Translations under genes and position numbers: made by a program | Assembly (NCBI RefSeq): GCF_008831035.1 | Contig: NZ_WAJR01000008.1 | Coordinates: 1-64,000 of the forward strand | Origin: Ellagibacter isourolithinifaciens | GTDB lineage: Bacteria; Actinomycetota; Coriobacteriia; Coriobacteriales; Eggerthellaceae | Direction: 5' to 3' | DNA: 64,000 bases | In this document: piece after piece, positions 35,297-41,786 of the stretch | Layout of the letters: each line of letters begins with the position of its first letter | Numbering within the stretch: position 1 is the first letter of the stretch | The notes under the pieces: model-generated | The model's input: only the letters and a program-made list of their open reading frames with translations | Told to the model about the DNA's origin: nothing | Database searches by the model: none

Positions 35297-36859
35297 ATGG
35301 CAATCAAGAAGCTAGAGGAAATCAGACTCAACGTTCAACCTGTCTCCATAGAGTTCGTTCACGAATATGTTTTCGAGGGTCCATGCCGTTTTGGCAAGGG
35401 AGACGCGCTAACCAAGCCGTTCGACGAAATGATAAACGAGGAGAAGTTCCAGGATTGGTATACGCAGCTTAAAGCGCATATGCACGAGGATGTCGTGAAT
35501 CTGCTTCCGCCTATCCGCATCCACGGAACCGAGGACTGGTACATCAAGGACGAGGAAGTTCGGAAGATCATCACCGATGCTACTCCGGGTGTTGAGGTCG
35601 ACTTGTATTTTTCGGTCGAGCTGGGTCGCGTATTCCTGCTAAATTACGAGGTCGCACGACTGACGGACAAGCCGTGGGCAATGGTGCAGGCATGCTGCTA
35701 TACCGCCAACTCCTGCGCCCAGCATCGAGCGCGCGGTATCGAGTACATTCCGTTTGAGACCTGGGAGGCAGCCGAGGATTACATGGTTGTTCTGCGAGCC
35801 AAGAAGGCTTTGAAGAACACGCGTATCCTGTGCGCTATCCGCAACAATTCGTCCGTGTCGGTTAGCTCTTCTGACAGCATCATAGATCCTGACAAGACCA
35901 TGGACGAAGTATTCGGGGCTCGTCAGCGTACAATCAGCGCACACGAGCTTCTCGACCAAACGAGCTATGGCGATCCGATGGGCAACCATTGCACGCCGGG
36001 TCGTAAGGGTCTCAACTTTACCGAGGAAGACGCTAAGGAAATCGAGCGGCAGACTCGCGAGCTCATCGATAACGCGCAGGAAGTGCGCATGAGCGAGGAA
36101 GCGGTGAAAAAATCCGTCGAGATGCGTTACGCCATCCATAAGTTCATGGAGGCGAATGACTGCAATTGCTATGCCGCCCCATGCGGTGACATTTGCTCGA
36201 CGCGGCGCATGAACGAACAGCAGGTTACGATGTGCCTGAATCATGCGCTGAATAACGAGGAAGGTATTCCCTCTGCCTGCGAATACGACTTGGCTGCGCT
36301 TATCTCGATGGTTATGTTGCAATCTATCGGTCGTCGACCGTCGTACATGGGCAATACCTATGCGATTCCGCGTCAAAAAGACGGCAAGCACATTCCGTTC
36401 CCAAAGATGCCGTTCTTTGACAAAGAGGAGACGGCTCGTCAGCTTGCGAAGCTCGAGAATGTCGACAATCTGGTCTTGACCTTCCACTCGGTTCCGAATC
36501 GTCGGTGGACGTCTTACGACGCGCCGGTTCGTCCTTATGCGATCGGTCCTTTCACCCATAGTGGTTGGGGGGCTACGATTCGCTACGACTTTGCAGCTGA
36601 TGAGGGTCAAGTTGTCACGATGTGCCGCGTCGATCCAACTTGCAAGAAGATTCTCATTGCCAAGGGTACGATTGTTGGCGGCTTGGGTTACGGTTCGGTC
36701 AACTGCTCCGAGGGCGTATTTTTCGAGGTCAAAGACGTGCATACGTTCTGGAAGTATCAAATGGACTGCGGCAACCATGTTCCGCTGATTTACGGCGATT
36801 TCGAAGATCAGCTCGTTCAGCTGGCGGAAAGCTTGGGCTTGGAAGTTCTGCGCGCATAG
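35297..36859 (+). CDS. L-fucose/L-arabinose isomerase-fold protein
   Basis: The 520-residue protein resembles the fucose/arabinose isomerase superfamily. Its C-terminal third has the family pattern: CEYDLAALISMVML in the middle domain, then VTMCRVD, and near the end GNHVPLIYGD followed by a helix with LAESLGLEV. The N-terminal half looks like a Rossmann-type domain. Sequence in the active-site area differs (FHSVPNRR, FTHSGWG), so the true substrate may be a related polyol, hydroxy acid or other compound. AAGGAGG lies 6 nt before the ATG. It follows a PucR-type regulator and ends with a strong terminator. Low confidence in the specific reaction. Confidence 0.65.
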   Translation: MAIKKLEEIRLNVQPVSIEFVHEYVFEGPCRFGKGDALTKPFDEMINEEKFQDWYTQLKAHMHEDVVNLLPPIRIHGTEDWYIKDEEVRKIITDATPGVEVDLYFSVELGRVFLLNYEVARLTDKPWAMVQACCYTANSCAQHRARGIEYIPFETWEAAEDYMVVLRAKKALKNTRILCAIRNNSSVSVSSSDSIIDPDKTMDEVFGARQRTISAHELLDQTSYGDPMGNHCTPGRKGLNFTEEDAKEIERQTRELIDNAQEVRMSEEAVKKSVEMRYAIHKFMEANDCNCYAAPCGDICSTRRMNEQQVTMCLNHALNNEEGIPSACEYDLAALISMVMLQSIGRRPSYMGNTYAIPRQKDGKHIPFPKMPFFDKEETARQLAKLENVDNLVLTFHSVPNRRWTSYDAPVRPYAIGPFTHSGWGATIRYDFAADEGQVVTMCRVDPTCKKILIAKGTIVGGLGYGSVNCSEGVFFEVKDVHTFWKYQMDCGNHVPLIYGDFEDQLVQLAESLGLEVLRA

Positions 36860-36891
36860 TTACCCGCATGGGCGCAGAGTGATTTCCGTAG

Positions 36892-36926
36892 GGGGTTCTT
36901 GGTGATGAGTGCAAGAACCCCTTTTT
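36892..36926 (+). terminator. Strong rho-independent terminator
   Basis: GGGGTTCTTG at 36892 pairs perfectly with CAAGAACCCC at 36912, followed by TTTTT. It ends the transcript of the isomerase-like gene. Confidence 0.93.
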
Positions 36927-36944
36927 CGATGAAAGGTGTCGAAT

Positions 36945-37376
36945 ATGAGCGGTTCACCAACGTTGCAAGAGCGAATCGACTCTGCCGATGAAGAATTCAA
37001 GGGCCTCCTTCTACGGCTCAAGAATCCTTCAGCTACGCTTGACGAGTTCTGTCGCCTCATTCGAGAGATGACTTTATTGAAATTCTTGCTGACAGAAGAG
37101 GAGGTGACAACTGATGAGCTACTCGAACTCTCCAAGATAAGCGTCGATAAGTTGCTTTACTTGCACGATAAGAGCGTCCAGTTGGGGCATGCTTCGGTTT
37201 CGTGTACAGGTATCAGTTCCACTGCCACGAAAAAGGTTCTGCTTATCTTGAAGCTGCAACGCGAGTTGGGGCTTCAGCCCATGCCCGCCGATGAAGCGTA
37301 TAAGCTCAAGACGACGCGTGCCCTTGGCGAGAATCTTTATTTCAGGCTGAGGGAAAATGGCGAAAGCGAGTCTTAG
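36945..37376 (+). CDS. Small hypothetical protein
   Basis: The 143-residue product is predicted helical, with alternating acidic and Leu-rich segments (EEEVTTDELLELSKISVDKLL). No known domain, signal peptide or membrane segment is recognised. AAAGGTG precedes the ATG at 36945; a GTG 9 nt upstream is also possible. It starts right after a strong terminator, so it needs its own promoter or readthrough. Composition is like the two preceding genes, so it may belong to the same acquired locus. Confidence 0.6.
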   Translation: MSGSPTLQERIDSADEEFKGLLLRLKNPSATLDEFCRLIREMTLLKFLLTEEEVTTDELLELSKISVDKLLYLHDKSVQLGHASVSCTGISSTATKKVLLILKLQRELGLQPMPADEAYKLKTTRALGENLYFRLRENGESES

Positions 37377-37411
37377 GGCTAAACTGCCGCGAATCTGTCT
37401 CGAATTTATCC

Positions 37412-37488
37412 GGCGGCGAAAAGGCGTATGCTCTTGGACGGTTCGTGGTACACTTGCTCGCTAGACGAATTCGCCGCCTCGTGCGGCG
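37412..37488 (+). other. Competing hairpins in the rlmB leader
   Basis: GGCGGCGAA at 37412 can pair with TTCGCCGCC at 37470. The latter overlaps CGCCGC at 37472, which can pair instead with GCGGCG at 37483. Mutually exclusive stems like these could attenuate, but GC-rich chance pairing is possible. Confidence 0.25.
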
Positions 37489-37513
37489 TCAATCACTCAC
37501 GAAAGCGAACACC

Positions 37514-38260
37514 ATGGCTGATTTCATCGAGGGCAAACGCCCCGTCATCGAAGCGCTGCGCACTGAGATTCCGTGTAAGCGCGTTCTTCTTGCCGACAAT
37601 GTGAAGCGCGATCCGCTCATTGAGGACGTGCTGCGCAAGGCGAAGAAGCGCAACGTGCCTGTGGAAACGGTGCCGCGCGCGCGTCTCGAGAAGCTCTCCG
37701 AACGCGGCAGTCACCAGGGCGTTATGGCGGAAACCAAGCCCTTCAACTACGTGAATGTCACGACTATCGTGGAGACTGCGAACGCGCAGGCTGCCGAAAA
37801 CGGCGGCTCGGCGCTCGTCGTCATCCTCGACCACATCACCGACGCGGGCAACCTGGGCGCCATCGCCCGCTCCGCCGAGTCGGTTGGGGCTGCCGGCATC
37901 GTCATCCCCAACAAGCGCGCGGCGCACGTAACGGCGGCGACGTACAAAAGCTCGGCCGGCGCGATTTCCCACATCAACGTGACGCAGGTCGCGAACCTCT
38001 CCCAGACAATCGAGCGCCTGAAAAAAGAGGGCTTCTGGGTCTGCGCGGCGAGCGAGCATGCGCAAGAAGTGGCGTGGAAGTCGAACCTCAAGGGCAAGAT
38101 TGCGCTCGTCATGGGCTCGGAAGGCGAGGGCGTGTCGAGCCTCGTGCTCGAAAACTGCGACTTCGCGGTGAAGCTTCCCCAGATGGGGAAGGTGTCCTCG
38201 CTCAACGTAGCGCAGGCGTCCACTGTCTTCATGTACGAGTGGCTCCGTCAGCAGCAATAG
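37514..38260 (+). CDS. rlmB: 23S rRNA (guanosine-2'-O-)-methyltransferase, TrmH/RlmB family
   Basis: The 248-residue SPOUT methyltransferase starts with the L30e-like substrate-binding domain (FIEGKRPVIEAL...), which is typical of RlmB. The SpoU motifs follow: LDHITDAGNLGAIARSA, ALVMGSEGEGVS and LPQMGKVSSLNVAQASTVFMYE, with the deep knot. RlmB methylates G2251 of 23S rRNA; target identity here is by family only. The ATG at 37514 is weakly supported by an upstream purine stretch. A YacP-like gene follows after 15 nt, probably co-transcribed; this rlmB-yacP order is common in Gram-positive bacteria. Confidence 0.92.
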   Translation: MADFIEGKRPVIEALRTEIPCKRVLLADNVKRDPLIEDVLRKAKKRNVPVETVPRARLEKLSERGSHQGVMAETKPFNYVNVTTIVETANAQAAENGGSALVVILDHITDAGNLGAIARSAESVGAAGIVIPNKRAAHVTAATYKSSAGAISHINVTQVANLSQTIERLKKEGFWVCAASEHAQEVAWKSNLKGKIALVMGSEGEGVSSLVLENCDFAVKLPQMGKVSSLNVAQASTVFMYEWLRQQQ

Positions 38261-38275
38261 GTCGCGCATTCGAAA

Positions 38276-38818
38276 ATGGCAAGGAAACGAAACAAGCTGC
38301 TCATCGTCGATGGGTACAATGTGCTTCGCTCGGGTGAGCGCTACAAAACGACGGCGTTCGGGCCCGACTATACCGACGACGCGTTCAACACCGCCCGCGA
38401 GCGGCTAATCAATGACGTCGTGAACTTCGCCGGGCGCGATTGGCGTGCCATCATCGTGTTCGACGGTGCGAAAAACGAGTTTTCAACAGGAGAAACGCAA
38501 ACCATCGGCGGCGTGCGCATCATGTTTAGCCCAGCTGGCCAGTCCGCCGACAAGGTTATCGAGAAGCTCGCTCACGACGCCCGCGAGCGCATGGTCGAAA
38601 CGCTCGTGGTCACAAGCGACGCCACCATCCAAGACACCGTCTTCGGAGGCGGCGTCGACCGCATGAGCGCGAACGGATTCAGCTATGAAGTGGGGGAATA
38701 CTACGATCAGGCGCGCCTCGACGAGTCGCCGAAGGTGGCCGAGAAGCGAACGCTCGGCGATCGCATTCCCGCCGACACTCTCGCCAAGCTAAAAGCGATG
38801 CGCGACGGGAAACTTTAA
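38276..38818 (+). CDS. YacP-like NYN-domain ribonuclease
   Basis: The 180-residue protein is a NYN (PIN-like) domain protein. Conserved acidic residues appear in LIVDGYNVL, FDGAKNE and VVTSDATIQDTVFGGG, together forming a metal-dependent nuclease site. In Firmicutes the homologue Rae1/YacP is a ribosome-associated endoribonuclease. Its position 15 nt after rlmB supports a translation-related role. Length and motif order fit the family. The sequence past its stop begins a repeat-rich region with an IS element. Confidence 0.88.
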   Translation: MARKRNKLLIVDGYNVLRSGERYKTTAFGPDYTDDAFNTARERLINDVVNFAGRDWRAIIVFDGAKNEFSTGETQTIGGVRIMFSPAGQSADKVIEKLAHDARERMVETLVVTSDATIQDTVFGGGVDRMSANGFSYEVGEYYDQARLDESPKVAEKRTLGDRIPADTLAKLKAMRDGKL

Positions 38819-38844
38819 GGTCACGCGAGTGCTTTCTTGACGGC

Positions 38845-38879
38845 GCGCGAGGCGACCGAATGCTCGATGCGCCCTCTGT
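38845..38879 (+). repeat. Left direct repeat flanking the IS/hairpin region
   Basis: The block beginning GCGCGAGGCGACCGAATG and continuing to CTGT recurs nearly unchanged at 40717-40750, beyond the IS element and the hairpin repeat. A CGCGAGTGC motif precedes both copies. Confidence 0.8.
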
Positions 38880-38987
38880 TTTCCGATCATCGGCTTCGAC
38901 TACGAGCGCCCCGCCTTTGCCCCGAAGAGCAAATGAGCTCAAGGGCAAAGTCGTGGACAGACGATATGAGCAGGACATAAAAACATT

Positions 38988-39088
38988 GAGAGCCCCTGCT
39001 GCATGCAATCCCGTGGATTAGGCCGACAATGGTGAGTGTCTGATTCGAACCGGTGGCGGCCACGCCACAAGCATGGAAAGGGGCTCTC
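38988..39088 (+). promoter_or_regulatory. Inverted repeat sequestering the transposase ribosome site
   Basis: GAGAGCCCCT at 38988 is a perfect complement of AGGGGCTCTC at 39079. The second arm contains the GGGG of the transposase ribosome binding site. Readthrough transcripts would fold and block translation, a control known in several insertion sequences. Confidence 0.6.
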
Positions 39089-39090
39089 TC

Positions 39091-40203
39091 ATGTTGAATA
39101 CTACCACCTTCGTCGGCCTCGACGTGCACGCGCGCTCGATAAAGGCCGTCGCCCTCGACGCGATGACCGGCGAGGTCCGCTCGGCCACCTTCGGCTACGA
39201 CGCCGCCGAGGTCGCGGGCTGGGTGTCGTCCGTCGACCCGTCCGCCAAATGCGTCTACGAGTCGGGCGTCACCGGGTTCGACCTGCAGAAGAGGCTGTCC
39301 TCGATGGGAATCGACTGCGTCGTCGGCGCGGTGTCCAAGATGATCAAGCCCAGCGCCGACAGGCGGAGGAAGAACGACCGCAACGACGCGGAGTTCCTGG
39401 CGCGCATGCTGTCGGTCGGCAACGTCGTGGAGGTGTGGGTGCCCGACGACGAGTGCGAGGCGGCGCGCGACCTGACCCGGGCCCTCGACGACGCGCGCGA
39501 GGACCTGAAGCGCTGCAAGCAGCGGCTGTCGAAGTTCCTGCTGCGGCACGGGCTCGTCTTCAGCGAGACGAACGCCAAGGGGCAGAGGAAGAAGAACTGG
39601 ACCGCCGCCCACTGGGCCTGGATAAGGTCGATATCGTTTCCCGATAAGGCCGACGACGAAGTGCTCGCCTACTACATCGACGCCGCCAGGCAGGCGATGG
39701 AGGACAAGGCCCGCCTCGAGAGGCTGGTCGAGGCCGAGGCGTCCAAGCCCAGGTGGAAGAAGAGGGTCGACTCCGTCAGGTGCCTCAAGGGAATCGACGT
39801 GACGAGCGCCGCAGACCTGGTCTTCGAGGCCGGCGAGTTCTCCAGGTTCAAGAACGCCAGGTCGTTCGCGGCGTGGATCGGGCTGACGCCGTCGGAGCAC
39901 TCCAGCGGCGAGAGCGTGCGGCAGGGCGGCATCACGAAGGCGGGCAACAAGCATCTGAGGCGCGTGCTCGTCGAGTCGGCGTGGCACTACCTGGGATGCT
40001 CTCCCCATTCGAAAGACCTGGCCAAAGGCCAAGCGCCGGACCCCGGCGCGAGGCGCCATGCCGCCAAGGGCGTGAGAAGGCTCGTCGGCAGGCGGGCCGC
40101 GATGCTCGAGCGCGGCGTCCACAAGAACAAGGCCAACGTCGCGACCGCCCGCGAGCTCGCATGCTGGTGCTGGGCGATAGGCCGCATGGTCGAGAACGGC
40201 TAG
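39091..40203 (+). CDS. IS110-family transposase
   Basis: The 370-residue enzyme has the DEDD RuvC-like N-terminal domain (GLDVHARSIKAVALD, YESGVTGFDL, RRKNDRNDAEFLARM) and the C-terminal Transposase_20 domain. The latter includes LKGIDVTSAADLVFE and the serine-containing PSEHSSGESVRQGGITKAGNKHLRR, where the recombinase serine lies. ATG at 39091 is chosen because AAAGGGG lies 7 nt upstream; an in-frame ATG at 39073 is possible. The frame is intact, so the copy may be active. Codon use is GC-rich like the host, suggesting an element resident in related genomes. Confidence 0.95.
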   Translation: MLNTTTFVGLDVHARSIKAVALDAMTGEVRSATFGYDAAEVAGWVSSVDPSAKCVYESGVTGFDLQKRLSSMGIDCVVGAVSKMIKPSADRRRKNDRNDAEFLARMLSVGNVVEVWVPDDECEAARDLTRALDDAREDLKRCKQRLSKFLLRHGLVFSETNAKGQRKKNWTAAHWAWIRSISFPDKADDEVLAYYIDAARQAMEDKARLERLVEAEASKPRWKKRVDSVRCLKGIDVTSAADLVFEAGEFSRFKNARSFAAWIGLTPSEHSSGESVRQGGITKAGNKHLRRVLVESAWHYLGCSPHSKDLAKGQAPDPGARRHAAKGVRRLVGRRAAMLERGVHKNKANVATARELACWCWAIGRMVENG

Positions 40204-40512
40204 CCTTAGGGAAGGCCGCGCCGGCATAGCGCGATCCATCCCATCCTTCGGCCGAATCCGAGGCCGTTGGGGCGAACCCCAGTCTCTTTTTTTGCGAGCG
40301 CCGCAGGCGCCACCCGCGTGCACAGACTGTCGTTTCGACGAGGCAGCCCCAGCCGTAGCAACGGATTGCCCAGCGCAGAGGTGCGCCACGGGCGGATATT
40401 AAACTGCAAAGACGAGCGTCGGAAAGACACGCCGAGGTCGCCGCAGGAGGGTTGAGATAGAGAAAGGGCCTGACCCAGAATATTGGGCCAGGCCCGACTT
40501 TGCCTCTTGACA
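40204..40512 (+). ncRNA. IS right-end non-coding region, candidate bridge RNA
   Basis: About 310 nt between the transposase stop and the right inverted repeat have no gene. A 12-bp stem at 40466-40495 (GGGCCTGACCCA pairing with TGGGCCAGGCCC, one G-U) stands near the end. IS1111-type elements encode their target-choosing bridge RNA here; that is inference from family and position. Confidence 0.35.
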
Positions 40513-40528
40513 ATGTCCTGCTCATATT

Positions 40529-40666
40529 AAAAAGCGTCCGATATGTGAGTCCGAATCGACGCTTTTGGGCATCTCGGCATCCGTTCCTCGACATTTTCCC
40601 AGTTCAGATTCTTTAAAGATAAGTTTGATATGTGCAACTCCTCACATATCGCCATTTTTTGTCCAC
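40529..40666 (-). repeat. Hairpin repeat element, copy 1 (interrupted by the IS)
   Basis: With the 7 nt left of the IS (38953-38959) this makes about 145 bp. Its ends are inverted repeats of the type GTGGACAAAAAA and CGATATGTGAG. The internal block CTGGGAAAA (minus strand) and the GGACTCACATATCGG end are shared with copy 2 at 56612-56752, which lies in the opposite orientation. No coding capacity is seen. Confidence 0.8.
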
Positions 40667-40716
40667 GGCGAGCCGATTTCGAGAAAGGAACACTCCCGTG
40701 GACGCGCTTCGCGAGT

Positions 40717-40750
40717 GCGCGAGGTGACCGAATGCTCGATGCGCCCCTGT
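40717..40750 (+). repeat. Right direct repeat flanking the IS/hairpin region
   Basis: Partner of the repeat at 38845-38879. It begins GCGCGAGGTGACCGAATG, with one substitution and one deletion over the block. It lies between the hairpin element and the glycosyltransferase stop. Confidence 0.8.
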
Positions 40751-40811
40751 CGACGCGCGACAGCGACCTCGCAATGCCAGCAAACCTCGTTGCTTGCCGG
40801 CTGCATTTGCT

Positions 40812-41786
40812 CTACTTTTCGTTCTCTCCGCGCCCCTCGTTCGTGAGGTGCTCCTTCGCGATGTAGAGCGGGCGGTGCTTTCCCTCGATGTAGCTGCGCG
40901 AGAGATACTCGCCGATCACGCCAAGCACGGTGAGCTGCAGGCCGCCGAACAGCAGAATCAGGCACGCGAGCGTCGGGAAGCCCGGCACGTCGGTGCCCCG
41001 CAGCGCGTATTCGAAGATGATCCACAGAAGATAGACGAACCCTCCGAGCGAGGCGACGAGCCCGATCCAGACGGCGACCTTCAAAGGCCAGGTCGTGAAG
41101 CCTAAAATGCCGTTCGCTGCATAGTGAAACAACGACTTCACCGACCATTTGCTCTCCCCGTTGGCGCGCGCGTCCGGCTCGTAGGGGACTTCGAGCGTCT
41201 TGAATCCGACCCATGCGAAAAGTCCCTTGCTGAAGCGCTGACCTTCGGGCAGAGAGAGCAGGGCGTCGGCCACGGTGCGGCGGAACACGCGGAAATCGCT
41301 CACGTTCGCGGGGATCTCGATGTCGGTGCAGATACCGTTGAAGGTCTTGTAGAACGAGTGCTTGAACAGCTTTAACACGACGCTTTCCTTGCGCTCGACC
41401 TGGCAGGCCGCGACGATATCGTACTCGGGCTTGTCCATAAGCAGTTTGTACATGCGCAGCGCGTCCTCGGGCGTTTGCTGCAGGTCGGCATCGATGAGGC
41501 AGATGCACTCGCCGCGTGCCGCTTCCATGCCCGCATACAGTGCTGCCTCCTTGCCGAAGTTGCGGGAGAACTGCACGGCCTGCATGGGATGAGAAGGGTC
41601 GGTCTCGCCCACAACCTCGCGCAGCAGCTCGAAGGTGCCGTCCTGGCTGCCATCGTTTACGAACACGATCTCAAGCGAAATGCCCTCCGCGTCGAAGCAC
41701 TCGAAGGCGCGGCGCTTGAACAGGCGGATGTTGTCGACCTCGTTATAACAGGGGACGACGAAGCTCAAGCTGTAAGGGTTGGTCAT
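40812..41786 (-). CDS. Family 2 glycosyltransferase (polyprenyl-phosphate type)
   Basis: The 324-residue protein resembles DPM/GtrB-like enzymes that transfer a sugar from a nucleotide donor to a polyprenyl phosphate at the membrane. It has the GT2 start VVPCYNEVDNI, FVNDGSQDGT, the DxD-equivalent LIDADLQ with QTPED, and a downstream QRFSKGL acceptor motif. Two C-terminal membrane helices follow (about residues 230-300). The ATG at 41786 overlaps the stop of the upstream YfhO gene by 4 nt, so the two are translationally coupled. Together they probably load and transfer a sugar onto a cell-envelope polymer. Confidence 0.92.
   Translation of the reverse strand: MTNPYSLSFVVPCYNEVDNIRLFKRRAFECFDAEGISLEIVFVNDGSQDGTFELLREVVGETDPSHPMQAVQFSRNFGKEAALYAGMEAARGECICLIDADLQQTPEDALRMYKLLMDKPEYDIVAACQVERKESVVLKLFKHSFYKTFNGICTDIEIPANVSDFRVFRRTVADALLSLPEGQRFSKGLFAWVGFKTLEVPYEPDARANGESKWSVKSLFHYAANGILGFTTWPLKVAVWIGLVASLGGFVYLLWIIFEYALRGTDVPGFPTLACLILLFGGLQLTVLGVIGEYLSRSYIEGKHRPLYIAKEHLTNEGRGENEK

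Larger units (their letters stand above)
38960..40528 (+). mobile_element. IS110-family insertion sequence
   Basis: The element is about 1569 bp. Subterminal inverted repeats ATATGAGCAGGACAT lie at 38964-38978 and, reversed, at 40513-40527. It contains one transposase gene. There is a short non-coding left end of about 112 nt and a right end of about 310 nt. The boundaries are set by restoring the hairpin repeat it interrupts: GTGGACA on the left joins AAAAAGCGTCC on the right. Subterminal repeats and the long right end suggest the IS1111 subgroup, in which a bridge RNA is encoded downstream of the transposase. No target duplication is seen. Confidence 0.82.

Noticed and set aside
39020-39070. 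tRNA-like GGTTCGAATC on the minus strand in the IS left end
   Set aside because: Only a T-loop-like string is present; no acceptor stem, D-arm or anticodon arm could be drawn around it.
40204-40811. Short reading frames after the transposase as passenger genes
   Set aside because: None has a ribosome site or recognisable domain; they cross the IS end and the hairpin element boundaries.
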